Assembly (NCBI GenBank): GCA_029939535.1
Contig: JAOZST010000005.1
Coordinates: forward strand, 1 to 45,661
Source: NBML01 sp029939535
GTDB lineage: Bacteria > Desulfobacterota > Desulfobacteria > Desulfobacterales > Desulfobacteraceae
Length of the DNA stretch: 45,661 bases
Reading direction: 5' to 3'
Position numbers and translations under genes: made by a program
In this document: positions 16,513-25,029 of the stretch, piece after piece
Layout: every line of letters starts with the position of its first letter
How positions within the stretch are numbered: the first letter of the stretch is position 1
Notes under the pieces: generated by a model
Database searches by the model: none
The model's input: the letters and a program-made list of their open reading frames with translations, nothing else
What the model was told of the DNA's origin: nothing

Positions 16513-17901
16513 TTATTTTCTTTTTAATAATGCAATAGATTCAATATGATAGGTATGGGGAAACATGTCCACAGGAGTAATCTCCAATATTTCATATTGA
16601 CCTGAAAGCATTTCAAGGTCCCGGGCCAGGGTTGCAGGATTACAGGACACATAAACAATTTTTCCAGGATGGATGGAAAGCACCTGAGCCACCACGTCCT
16701 TGTGCATGCCCACCCTGGGCGGATCAATAATGATCACCTCGGGCTTCTGGACCAGTTTCGGAAGTACCTTTCGGATATCCCCTTCAAGGAATTCGCAATT
16801 TTCAATATTATTTAATTCAGCATTCTTTTTTGCATCAATAACCGCAGACGCAACAATCTCTATGCCATAAACCTCTTTGGCATCCCTGGACAGCCAGATG
16901 GGGATAGTACCGGTACCAGAGTAAAGGTCCAGGACTGTTTCCTGACCTGTCAGGCCTGCATATTCTGCCACCTTGGCATAGAGTTTTTCACAGGACCTTG
17001 TATTGGTTTGAAAAAAAGAGTTGGCAGATATCTTGAAAAAAAAATCTCCCAGTTTTTCCACAATATGGTCCTCACCATAAAGTAGAATCTCTTCTTTTCC
17101 CAGGGACACTCCAGATTTTGAATCTGTTATATTGTTAACAATGGAGTGAATTTCAGGATATTTTCCGGCCAGAATATTTCCCAGTTCCGATATCACTTCA
17201 AATTTCTTATCAGTGGTTACAATATTTACCATCCAATGGTCATGGGCCACTGAATGGCGCAACATTAGAAACCGCCAGAACCCTTCATGGTTCCGGAGAT
17301 GATAAGCCGACAATCCAGACTCCCTGATAAAGGTTCTGACATCGTCAAGAATTTTGTTTCCCAATTCCGGCATTATCTCACATTGCTTGATATCAATGAC
17401 CTTGTCAAAAGTACCTGGCACATGTAAGCCGATACCAAAATCTTTTTTAATGGTCTCATCCTCAAGTTCTTCGGGCAAAAGCCAGCGCTGGGAAGAGCAG
17501 GAAAATTCCATCTTGTTTCTATATCCAAAAATTGGATCAGAAGGAATTACATCCAAAACCGACACATTCTTGAGACGGCCGATATGTTCAATGGATTCCA
17601 TGACATGTCTTTTTTTGTACTCTAGCTGAAGCCCATAGGAAAGTTGCTGCCATTTGCATCCGCCGCAAAAATTGCAATATCGACATCTTCCCTGTTCTCT
17701 AAGATCAGAGGGTTTTAAAATTTTTATCAATTTACCTTCTGCCCAGGATTTTTTCTTTTTTATGATTTTTACAAAGGCCAGATCTCCGGGCACACATCGA
17801 TCAATAAAAACGGGAAATCCATCCGGCTTTGCAAGCCCTTTTCCCCCAAAGGCCAGGCCAGTAATCTCAAGTTCATAGGTTTTTCTTTTCTTTATTGCCA
17901 T
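16513..17901 (-). CDS. rlmD: 23S rRNA (uracil-5-)-methyltransferase, RlmD/RumA type
   Basis: SAM-dependent m5U methyltransferase of the TrmA/RumA family; in E. coli RlmD modifies U1939 of 23S rRNA, but the exact target here is unproven because bacteria outside the Enterobacteria often have RlmCD-like homologues. The 462 residues show an N-terminal TRAM domain (about 5-63), cysteines C73, C76, C79 and C82 for a 4Fe-4S cluster, the SAM motif DLYSGTGTIPIWL, the IIIDPPRVGMH motif, and VSCNPATLARDL with the catalytic cysteine. It converges with pepN; the 70-base gap holds no convincing terminator. Confidence 0.92.
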   Translation of the reverse strand: MAIKKRKTYELEITGLAFGGKGLAKPDGFPVFIDRCVPGDLAFVKIIKKKKSWAEGKLIKILKPSDLREQGRCRYCNFCGGCKWQQLSYGLQLEYKKRHVMESIEHIGRLKNVSVLDVIPSDPIFGYRNKMEFSCSSQRWLLPEELEDETIKKDFGIGLHVPGTFDKVIDIKQCEIMPELGNKILDDVRTFIRESGLSAYHLRNHEGFWRFLMLRHSVAHDHWMVNIVTTDKKFEVISELGNILAGKYPEIHSIVNNITDSKSGVSLGKEEILLYGEDHIVEKLGDFFFKISANSFFQTNTRSCEKLYAKVAEYAGLTGQETVLDLYSGTGTIPIWLSRDAKEVYGIEIVASAVIDAKKNAELNNIENCEFLEGDIRKVLPKLVQKPEVIIIDPPRVGMHKDVVAQVLSIHPGKIVYVSCNPATLARDLEMLSGQYEILEITPVDMFPHTYHIESIALLKRK

Positions 17902-17937
17902 TTTATTTTAATCTTTTTATAATTTTAAATTTGCGTA

Positions 17938-17994
17938 CTATAGCGCTGGCATTTAGCCATTATCTGTTAGTTAACTGATAATTCCTATACTATT
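17938..17994 (+). repeat. Palindromic intergenic repeat, copy A
   Basis: Shares AGCGC..GGCA, TTTAGCCATTATCTGTTAG and CTATACTATT, in that order, with the reverse complement of the element at 21849-21932. It also has its own palindrome TTATCTGTTAG/TTAACTGATAA. It lies between the rlmD and hydrolase starts (divergent genes). Confidence 0.6.
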
Positions 17995-18102
17995 AAATTA
18001 TTAGGTGCCCTTACATCTTGGGAACCATTTGATTGCATAAACCTGATAGGTTTTTGGTTTCAAAACTTGATATTATACGGGTTTAATGGCATAAAGACAA
18101 CC

Positions 18103-18849
18103 ATGAAAATCATTTCACAAAAAATTGACTTCCAGGTGGATGGATTTCTCCTTAAAGGAGAATTTCACCTTCCTGATTGTAAAAGCCCCCCTCTGGTGGT
18201 GGGATCACACGGTCTTGAAGGCAGTAAGTCCTCTGCCAAGCAAATGGTTTTATCCCGTCTGCTGCCAGAAAACGGAATCGCATTTTTCCGGTTTGACCAC
18301 AGGGGCTGTGGCCAGAGCCAGGGAAATTTTCTAACAGACACCTCCCTTGAAAAAAGAACCCATGACTATATGGGTGCAATCCAGTACATTCTGGATCTCA
18401 ACCTTACTTCCAGAAACCTGGGGCTTTTTGGCTCCAGCATGGGTGGAGCCACCTGTATCAATGCCTGGGAATCCATTGAATCCATTGACCTGGAACTTTG
18501 TGGTGGTATATTTTGTTCAGCCCCGGTTCAAAGCCGGACCATAGAAAATATCCCCGTAGAAGCCAATGGAAAGCGCCCTGCTCTTCCCCTGAGCTTTTTT
18601 AAGAAGAACCTGCTCTTTAATCTCCTGGAAAAAACAAAAATTCTTCATCATGTGCTGATTTTCCATGGAGATGCAGATTCTATAGTACCGGTATCCAATG
18701 CCCATGATCTTTACGATCACATGCAATCTCCCAAAAAAAAGATCATCCACAGGGGCGGGGATCATCAAATGACATCAAAAAAGCACCAGGCAGAATTTAG
18801 TCGGGAAGCTTTAAAATGGTTTCTTGATATTTTTGAAAACCATTTTTAG
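18103..18849 (+). CDS. Alpha/beta hydrolase
   Basis: Predicted cytosolic serine hydrolase of about 248 residues; no signal peptide. The ATG at 18103 is chosen over an in-frame TTG at 18067 because the homologous part begins MKIISQKIDFQVDGFLLKG. The fold is visible from GSHGLEGSKSS (oxyanion region), FRFDHRGCGQS, the nucleophile elbow GSSMGG with Ser112, the acid in FHGDADSIVP, and the terminal histidine in GGDHQM. These match small esterase/dienelactone-hydrolase-like enzymes. The substrate cannot be deduced. It is monocistronic and converges with cinA. Confidence 0.85.
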   Translation: MKIISQKIDFQVDGFLLKGEFHLPDCKSPPLVVGSHGLEGSKSSAKQMVLSRLLPENGIAFFRFDHRGCGQSQGNFLTDTSLEKRTHDYMGAIQYILDLNLTSRNLGLFGSSMGGATCINAWESIESIDLELCGGIFCSAPVQSRTIENIPVEANGKRPALPLSFFKKNLLFNLLEKTKILHHVLIFHGDADSIVPVSNAHDLYDHMQSPKKKIIHRGGDHQMTSKKHQAEFSREALKWFLDIFENHF

Positions 18850-18880
18850 CTCCCAGCATTCAATACCGGCAAAATGTGGT

Positions 18881-20131
18881 CTACTGGTCAATCAACTGCC
18901 TTCTCAGTGCTTCCAGGGCAGCGGCTGCAAACATCTCTTTATTTTTTGCCCGATTCCCAAAGTTAAAGGTATATTGTCTGGTTTTCTCAAACCCGGGCCC
19001 AACAATCCCTATACAGACAGTTCCCACTGGTTTATCCTCAGTACCGCCCCCAGGTCCTGCAATTCCAGTGGTGGAAATTGCCCAGTCAGCCCTACCCGCA
19101 TTCTTTGCACCCCTTGCCATTTCAAGGGCTGTTTGTTCATGGACTGCACCATGGGTTTCAAGGGTTTTTATATTCACATCCAGAATATTTACCTTGGCCT
19201 GGTTTGAATAGGTAATTGCGGAAAAGAAAAAATAATCTGAACTGCCTGGCACATCAGTCACAAAATTTGAAATCAAACCGCCTGTACATGATTCAGCAAT
19301 GGCAAGGGTCTGTTTTTTTTGTCTTAAAATTTCACCAACTTCTTCCTGAAGATTTTTGCCTTTAAGGGAAACCACCTTGTTCCCAAGGCGCTGAACAACC
19401 CATTCCCTTGCTTTCTGCATCTGTTCCCCCGTATTTTCACCAGGGACATCTGCCAAGGGGAAAACTATCTTTACCTCAATCAAGGGAAATTTTGCCCTGA
19501 AACCCAGACGTATGCCTGGAAATTTAGTTTCAAATCCTTTGAGCAGGGATCCTACCCGGGATTCGGGCAGCCCGAAAACCGTGAGACGTTCAATGGGGAT
19601 TTCATGGATAAAACCATGGATTTTCATGACCCTGGGCCGCACCTGGGCCTTAAACATGGACTTCATTTCAGAAGGTACCCCGGGCATAAAAAAGAAATCA
19701 CAGTGACCAATGGACATGAAAAAACCAGGAGCTGTGCCCTGGTCATTGTTCAAGACCCCTGCAGATTCAGGAAGCATAGCCTGTTTTCTATTGTCCCGGG
19801 TCACCTTGAATCCTCTTTTTGCAAAATAGATTTCCATGGATGCAAGGGCTTTTGGGTTCAACAATAATTTTTCTTCAGCAGCATTGGCGCTGGCAAGGGC
19901 GGTAATATCGTCCTGGGTGGGACCCAGTCCCCCTGTGACAAGGCAGATATCGGACCGCTGGGCAATTTTTTTAAGGGCAAAACTGATATCTGTCACCTGG
20001 TCTCCAACAGCTGTGATCTGGCGGACCAGGACACCCATTTCCTTTAATTTTTCACACAAAAAACGGCTATTTGTATCCAGGATATCGCCCAAAAGGACCT
20101 CATCTCCGGTGGATAAAATTTCTGCAATCAT
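18881..20131 (-). CDS. cinA: CinA family protein (MoaB-like plus PncC amidase domain)
   Basis: 416 residues, the full two-domain form. The N-terminal MoCF/MoaB-like domain (about 1-170) begins EILSTGDEVLLG and has VTGGLGPTQDD; in characterised members this domain has ADP-ribose pyrophosphatase activity. The C-terminal CinA/PncC domain (about 255-416) shows AESCTGG and STTGIAGPGGGTEDKPVGTV, and acts as NMN deamidase in pyridine nucleotide salvage. Its ATG overlaps the stop of the radical SAM gene by 4 bases (ATGA), implying translational coupling with that gene. Confidence 0.95.
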   Translation of the reverse strand: MIAEILSTGDEVLLGDILDTNSRFLCEKLKEMGVLVRQITAVGDQVTDISFALKKIAQRSDICLVTGGLGPTQDDITALASANAAEEKLLLNPKALASMEIYFAKRGFKVTRDNRKQAMLPESAGVLNNDQGTAPGFFMSIGHCDFFFMPGVPSEMKSMFKAQVRPRVMKIHGFIHEIPIERLTVFGLPESRVGSLLKGFETKFPGIRLGFRAKFPLIEVKIVFPLADVPGENTGEQMQKAREWVVQRLGNKVVSLKGKNLQEEVGEILRQKKQTLAIAESCTGGLISNFVTDVPGSSDYFFFSAITYSNQAKVNILDVNIKTLETHGAVHEQTALEMARGAKNAGRADWAISTTGIAGPGGGTEDKPVGTVCIGIVGPGFEKTRQYTFNFGNRAKNKEMFAAAALEALRRQLIDQ

Positions 20132-21666
20132 TTTTCCTTCTCCAGATTATTAAAAAACATGGCATGGTTGGATGAAAAAAAAGCTGGATTTTTCCTGAAT
20201 TTTGATCCAATGGCCAATTGTTTTTTAAATTCTTTGTCTAAAAAAATTTTTACCTTTTTCCGGTCCCAGCCATTGGGATGGACAAAATTCATATAAAGGG
20301 AAAGATCTCCATGATAAAATTCACTGGTATCCAGATCATCTGCATCTTCACTGAATTTTGGCAGGTTGAAAACAGCAAGGTTCAAATAATCGATATTGTC
20401 CTGGTGAATCTTTATAAAATCAAGGGTTTTACGGGCTGCTGCTTCATCTTCAAAACTGGTGCCAAATAAAAGATAAACATAGGTCAGTATTTCAGCATTT
20501 TTAAAATTTTCCAAAATTTTAGAAACCATAGCCAGGTCTGTGCCCTTGCCCATCTTATCCAGAACGTCCTGGTCCCCGGATTCAAGACCAAGCTTAAGCA
20601 TTTCGCATCCGCATTTTTTCAGGTCAAAGCAAAAATCCAGGTTTAAAAAATCTTTTTCAAACCTCACAAATCCATACCATTTAAAGCCAGGCCGAGTTTT
20701 GGATAAGGCCTTTAAACAAGCAGGTGTAATGGCATTGTCAATAAAATGGACATAGTCTGGATGATAATCCTTATTCATCTGCTTTAAATCTTCCATGATC
20801 CTGGCAGCCCGCTGGGTTGCATAGGGACGGGTTTCAGCTTTTTCAGGACAGAAACGGCATTTGCTCCAATAGCAGCCAATGGATGCCCTAAAGGGAAGAA
20901 TTGTGCCTGGAGCCAGGTATGAATGATTTTTTGCAAATCCATAATCCGGGATATAATGTTTTTTAGTGGTACCTGGAACACCTAAAAATTTCAACAGGGG
21001 TTGCTCGCCCTCCCCTTTGATCATCACGTGGATGAGTCTTGAAAAAGGATTATCAAACATATCACCAAAATCAGGCCGACTCATCCAGGAAGAGACCAGT
21101 CCACCCCCCATGACCAGTTTTTTATCCTTAAAATTATCCCTTATCCAGCCTGCCAGGGAAAAACTGATAAGGGCCTGGTTCAGATAACAAAGAGAAATTC
21201 CCACATATTCAAAATTTGATGCCAGAATCAGGGGTCGAATATTTTTTTCAAAAAAAGGATAAAAGGGATTTTCCCCATATGCAGCCGCACTTTTTAAGAG
21301 ATCCCCGCTATCCACCGGGGAAAGCTTATTATCAGAATAATCGCTGAGACTGATCCTGAATCTGGTTTGATCCACTGATATGGACAAAAGCCTGTTCAGG
21401 TCATAGACCCTCTGGTGATAACGGTCCACATTGGTATACAATTTTTGGGTTTTCAAATCAGATAAAATATTATCCCGGTTTTTCAAGGCCCTTACAGACC
21501 ATGAGTCTTTTACATCAAGATCCGATTGAATCAGGTGCATCAACCCCTGGATACTTGCATCATAAACCGTACAGTGAAATCCATGGGATTTTAAAGCAGA
21601 TGACAACAAGGCTACCCCGGCTGGTGGTTCACAGGGTTTTGCAACCGGGGGAAAAATTAAAAGCAT
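20128..21666 (-). CDS. Radical SAM protein with N-terminal B12-binding-like domain
   Basis: 512 residues. The N-terminal part begins MLLIFPPVAKPCEPPAGVAL and resembles the cobalamin-binding-like domain of B12-radical SAM proteins, with GGGLVSSWMSR around 187-197. The Fe-S motif is CYWSKCRFC with Cys265, Cys270 and Cys273, that is CX4CX2C instead of the usual CX3CX2C. The downstream SAM-binding part contains FIDNAITP and LGLESGDQDVLDKMGKG, typical of the fold. It overlaps cinA by 4 bases, but no functional link is known. The substrate is unknown. Confidence 0.85.
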   Translation of the reverse strand: MLLIFPPVAKPCEPPAGVALLSSALKSHGFHCTVYDASIQGLMHLIQSDLDVKDSWSVRALKNRDNILSDLKTQKLYTNVDRYHQRVYDLNRLLSISVDQTRFRISLSDYSDNKLSPVDSGDLLKSAAAYGENPFYPFFEKNIRPLILASNFEYVGISLCYLNQALISFSLAGWIRDNFKDKKLVMGGGLVSSWMSRPDFGDMFDNPFSRLIHVMIKGEGEQPLLKFLGVPGTTKKHYIPDYGFAKNHSYLAPGTILPFRASIGCYWSKCRFCPEKAETRPYATQRAARIMEDLKQMNKDYHPDYVHFIDNAITPACLKALSKTRPGFKWYGFVRFEKDFLNLDFCFDLKKCGCEMLKLGLESGDQDVLDKMGKGTDLAMVSKILENFKNAEILTYVYLLFGTSFEDEAAARKTLDFIKIHQDNIDYLNLAVFNLPKFSEDADDLDTSEFYHGDLSLYMNFVHPNGWDRKKVKIFLDKEFKKQLAIGSKFRKNPAFFSSNHAMFFNNLEKEK

Positions 21667-21848
21667 AAATGATCCATCCCTATTTTATCCTTATCTCATT
21701 CTTAAATTTTGCCTTGTACTTATCATATCTGTTTCAAATCCACACTTGATATTTTAACCGATATTTTACCTGGTATTTTTTATTTCGTTCAACAGACCGT
21801 CCATATTGACAAGTAATAGCAAATCATTTACATATGCCCCAATGATTC

Positions 21849-21932
21849 AATAGTATAGAAATTTGCATTTAGCCGTTAGCCATTAGGCTTTATCTCACAG
21901 CTAATGACTAAGAACTCGTGCCATAGCGCGCT
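21849..21932 (-). repeat. Palindromic intergenic repeat, copy B
   Basis: Diverged inverted copy of the element at 17938-17994. It contains its own hairpin: TTAGCCATTAG (21876-21886) pairs with CTAATGACTAA (21901-21911) with one mismatch and a 14-base loop. It ends in CCATAGCGCGCT. It lies in the divergent spacer upstream of pabA. Confidence 0.6.
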
Positions 21933-21963
21933 AATTCAAATAGAATAAAATTGAGGTAAATAA

Positions 21964-22533
21964 ATGCAGGTCGTGCTCATTGATAACTATGATTCTTTTA
22001 CCTTTAATCTGGTCCACTATCTTCTCGCAACAGGTGTTGAGGTGAAGGTGTTCAGAAATGATAAAATTTCTCTGGAAAAACTTGAGGAACTGAGTCCCAA
22101 AGCCATTGTGATCTCACCCGGCCCGGGAAGACCAAAAGATGCAGGAATTTCCCTGGAAGTGGTCAAACACCTGTCCGGTAAAATTCCCATTTTAGGGGTA
22201 TGTCTCGGCCACCAGGTAATCGCCCAGAATTTTGGCGGGACCATCATCCCTGCAAAAAAAATAATGCATGGAAAAACCTCCATTGTCTTTTCAGATGGAG
22301 AACATATTTTTTCCGGCATGGAAAAATCCTTTTCCGTTATGCGCTACCATTCATTGGCTGTACAGGAAAAAGACCTGCCCCATTGCCTCATTATAACTGC
22401 CAGAACCCATGATGGAGAGATCATGGGAATCCGCCATAAAGACCACCCCACCCAGGGAGTTCAATTCCATCCGGAATCCTTTATGACAATCGTTGGCAAA
22501 CGGCTTATTAAAAACTTTATCAAAGGGATATGA
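21964..22533 (+). CDS. pabA: Glutamine amidotransferase component of anthranilate/aminodeoxychorismate synthase
   Basis: 189-residue class I glutaminase that releases ammonia for the chorismate-amination partner. It has DNYDSFTFNL at the start, SPGPGRPKDAG, the nucleophile Cys80 in LGVCLGHQ, and His169/Glu171 in QFHPES, so the catalytic triad is intact. GAGGT 7 bases before the ATG is a good ribosome binding site. It stands alone with no pabB or trpE beside it, so it may serve folate or tryptophan synthesis or both; the symbol trpG would be equally defensible. Confidence 0.9.
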   Translation: MQVVLIDNYDSFTFNLVHYLLATGVEVKVFRNDKISLEKLEELSPKAIVISPGPGRPKDAGISLEVVKHLSGKIPILGVCLGHQVIAQNFGGTIIPAKKIMHGKTSIVFSDGEHIFSGMEKSFSVMRYHSLAVQEKDLPHCLIITARTHDGEIMGIRHKDHPTQGVQFHPESFMTIVGKRLIKNFIKGI

Positions 22534-22568
22534 AATAACATTTACAGATATTCATCTAACCATATCTA

Positions 22569-23285
22569 TTATCTGACCATGATATTGGTCCCCGGATAAA
22601 TCTTGGCAGTGGTTGACAGCTTGTTGAGTTTTCTCAAATCAGCTACACTGATTTTATATTTTTGCGAAATACCCCAGAGGGTTTCTCCTTTTTGAACCGT
22701 GTGAAAGATAGGTGCTTTTTTCTCGGATGTAACATCTGTTTTTTTCAAAACGGTCTTTACCGGACTTTTTTCAGAGAATTTAGCAGATGCTGCTGCCTTT
22801 TTCACCGGGGTTAGAGAAGTACTTTTTTTCTTAAGTGCGGAAATCTCCTGTTCCAGCTTTCCCATTCTTTCAATAAGTGAGTCAAATTTTACGGAAACAG
22901 ATGCTTCAAGGCGGGAAACCTTCTGCTGAACCAATGCCAATTCAGTGGTTGAAATTGCCGTGGAAGAATCAGAATCCTTAGTATTCTCTGTCTGGAACTT
23001 CTCCAGGTCCTCTTCTATCGTTTTGATTCGTTTTTCAAGACTGCCAAAAGACCCGTTCCCAGACAGAGAAGGCAAATTTTTGGTCTGGGAATCAGAAGAC
23101 CTGAAAAAGAAAAAAAAGACAATAATCGTAACAACCAAAGCGCCGGCTATAATGAGGGTAAATTCATTTTTCTTTAACAAAGACCCTCCTATACCCATGG
23201 ATACAGGATTTTTATGTTTTTTCTTTTTATTGGTATTGGTTTGTGTGGTAGCTATCTTTGACACAGGTTTATCCTTTGATTTCAT
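22569..23285 (-). CDS. Membrane-anchored LysM-domain protein
   Basis: 238 residues. A short, Lys-rich cytosolic N-terminus is followed by one membrane helix (about 39-61, with a run of phenylalanines), a coiled-coil stretch (about 80-160) and a linker rich in Lys, Ser and Thr. The C-terminal LysM domain (about 195-238) reads HTVQKGETLWGISQKYKISV and ends PGTNIMVR. LysM domains bind GlcNAc-containing glycans, so it probably tethers the inner membrane to peptidoglycan. AGGAG is well placed before the ATG. It converges with pabA. The specific role is unknown. Confidence 0.85.
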   Translation of the reverse strand: MKSKDKPVSKIATTQTNTNKKKKHKNPVSMGIGGSLLKKNEFTLIIAGALVVTIIVFFFFFRSSDSQTKNLPSLSGNGSFGSLEKRIKTIEEDLEKFQTENTKDSDSSTAISTTELALVQQKVSRLEASVSVKFDSLIERMGKLEQEISALKKKSTSLTPVKKAAASAKFSEKSPVKTVLKKTDVTSEKKAPIFHTVQKGETLWGISQKYKISVADLRKLNKLSTTAKIYPGTNIMVR

Positions 23286-23455
23286 TCTGAAACTCCTGTC
23301 TTAATAATTAACACCTGGCTATTCATACCATCTGGGCACAATTTTTCAACCAATTACCATAAAATAATATATGAATTTGAGTATTGAACACCGGCTTTAT
23401 AGTATGTTAGTGTTGTTATATATAAACCCGACTTCAATTGAATCAGGATATTTTT

Positions 23456-24325
23456 ATGAGACTATTTTCAAAATTTCAATTAATTCCCTTTATTTTTATG
23501 GGTTTTGTATTTGTTTTTTCCCATGCCCAGCAATGCCATTCCCAGGAAATATATACAAATAAGCTGGGCATGCAATTTGTCTTGATACCTGCTGGTAGCT
23601 TTATCATGGGCAGCCCTGAATCGGAAAAAGGACGGCAGTGGAATGAAACCCAGCATCAAGTTATCATATCAAAAAGTTTTTATATTGGAACAACAGAGGT
23701 CACCCAGGGACAGTGGAACAGGCTGGTTTCACCCAACCCATCGGAATTTAAACTAGGGAATAGCTATCCAGTGGACTCTGTCTCATGGGATGAGGCCATG
23801 GAATTTATTTCCTTTTTAAATAAATGGGAAGGGACCAGCAGATACCGTCTACCCACTGAAGCGGAATGGGAATATTCCTGCCGTGCGGGCAGCACCACAG
23901 CATTTTCCAAGGGTCCAATCACTCTCCCTGATTTTTCCTGCAATGAACCGGAACCAGCCCTGGTGGATACAGCCTGGTATTGTTATAATTCAGGACTGCA
24001 AAATCCCAGGCGGAATTTCAAGCCCCATCCTGTCAAAACAAGGAAACCCAATAAATGGGGTCTTTATGACATGCATGGTAATGTACAGGAATGGGTTTTG
24101 GATGCCTGCAAATGGCGTAATATCTGGAAATCCCGGGTAGGAGTGATCACGGATACGTATGAGGATGGTATTGTTGATCCACTGGGCAAAAAAGGAAACC
24201 ACAGGATCATCCGGGGTGGTGGCTGGTTTCAGAATGGCAAATACCAGAGATCTGCCTATCGCAGCTATTATAAACCAATTGCCAAAAGAAACAGCCTGGG
24301 ATTCCGTATTGTAAGAATGAAATAG
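23456..24325 (+). CDS. Secreted FGE/SUMF1-fold protein
   Basis: 289 residues from the ATG at 23456, which has CAGGA 7 bases upstream; an in-frame TTG at 23438 is less likely. A signal peptide (about 1-29) ends near SHAQQCHSQ. The rest is a formylglycine-generating-enzyme-like domain: MQFVLIPAGSFIMGSPESEK, PVDSVSWDEAMEF, YRLPTEAEWEYSCRAG, YDMHGNVQEWV, IIRGGGWF and a C-terminal LGFRIVRMK. Real FGEs need a cysteine pair in the segment after the GGGWF motif; here that segment is RSAYRSYYKP, without cysteine. It is therefore more likely a binding or structural member than a sulfatase-activating enzyme. No sulfatase gene is nearby. Confidence 0.85.
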   Translation: MRLFSKFQLIPFIFMGFVFVFSHAQQCHSQEIYTNKLGMQFVLIPAGSFIMGSPESEKGRQWNETQHQVIISKSFYIGTTEVTQGQWNRLVSPNPSEFKLGNSYPVDSVSWDEAMEFISFLNKWEGTSRYRLPTEAEWEYSCRAGSTTAFSKGPITLPDFSCNEPEPALVDTAWYCYNSGLQNPRRNFKPHPVKTRKPNKWGLYDMHGNVQEWVLDACKWRNIWKSRVGVITDTYEDGIVDPLGKKGNHRIIRGGGWFQNGKYQRSAYRSYYKPIAKRNSLGFRIVRMK

Positions 24326-24339
24326 AGTTTTTTATCCAG

Positions 24340-24690
24340 CTACAAACGTTTTTTTACTCTCTTAAAAGCACTCAATCTTTTGTCCAATACCATGAGCGTC
24401 AACCACTGTTCCAGAAGCTGCTCAATTTTCTTTTCAGGCATGGCATCAAGGGTTTGCTCCAACGGTTGGATAGGAGTTTGTTTCGAATAATGCTCAGGTT
24501 CTTCTGACTGATTTTGAATTGCAAGTTCCATCCGATTCACTGCAGCCTTTACTTCAGCATCCCTTGTTGGATTTTTTTTCCCTGTTGGATCTTTTTTTTC
24601 CAGGGCCTGATACATCTCAAGTGCTTCTTGAAAACACCCCTGACTTTCATAGATACCTGCAAGTTCAAAAGTATTAAAATCCTGATTCAT
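24340..24690 (-). CDS. Small TPR-like protein
   Basis: 116 residues, soluble. The N-terminus FELAGIYESQGCFQEALEMYQAL looks like one tetratricopeptide helix pair. The C-terminus KKIEQLLEQWLTLMVLDKRLSAFKRV is amphipathic and basic. Its ATG overlaps the stop of the FtsB-like gene by 4 bases, so it is the last gene of a murJ/FtsB-like/TPR run. Function is not recognised. Confidence 0.75.
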   Translation of the reverse strand: MNQDFNTFELAGIYESQGCFQEALEMYQALEKKDPTGKKNPTRDAEVKAAVNRMELAIQNQSEEPEHYSKQTPIQPLEQTLDAMPEKKIEQLLEQWLTLMVLDKRLSAFKRVKKRL

Positions 24691-25001
24691 GGCTTATTTC
24701 CCTTATCTTTATTCTTATCCTTGTTTTTATCCTTGAAAATCAACTCCCCTGGCTCTGCCATCTCATGTTCATGTTTGGCCAGGTGTTTGATATAATTGAT
24801 ATCATGTTTCAGACTTTTAATTTCTTTTTCAATTTTTTGATTTTCCTTTTCCACCTGAACCGACTGGGAAGCAACTACTGCTTCCTTTTTCTTGAGTTTA
24901 TTATAATCAATAACCCCATTTTTTGAAAAAAAAATCATTAGCACCAACACAAAAACCAGCAATATGCCGGAATAAAAACATGTTCTTTCAAATAAGGTCA
25001 T
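24687..25001 (-). CDS. FtsB/DivIC-like septum-formation protein
   Basis: 104 residues with one N-terminal membrane helix (about 9-27), then GVIDYNKLKKKEA and a heptad coiled coil (about 35-72), and the AKHEHEMAEPGELIFKDK segment that corresponds to the FtsB/DivIC signature (AR.E..MV.PGE..F). This family bridges FtsQ and FtsL in the divisome. The C-terminus is a short charged repeat (KDKNKDKNKDK). It lies 28 bases after murJ, in agreement with a cell-wall role. E. coli FtsB has the same size and layout. No strong ribosome binding site is seen. Confidence 0.7.
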   Translation of the reverse strand: MTLFERTCFYSGILLVFVLVLMIFFSKNGVIDYNKLKKKEAVVASQSVQVEKENQKIEKEIKSLKHDINYIKHLAKHEHEMAEPGELIFKDKNKDKNKDKGNKP

Positions 25002-25029
25002 GAAGGCTTACTTTTTTTCAATACCTGTT

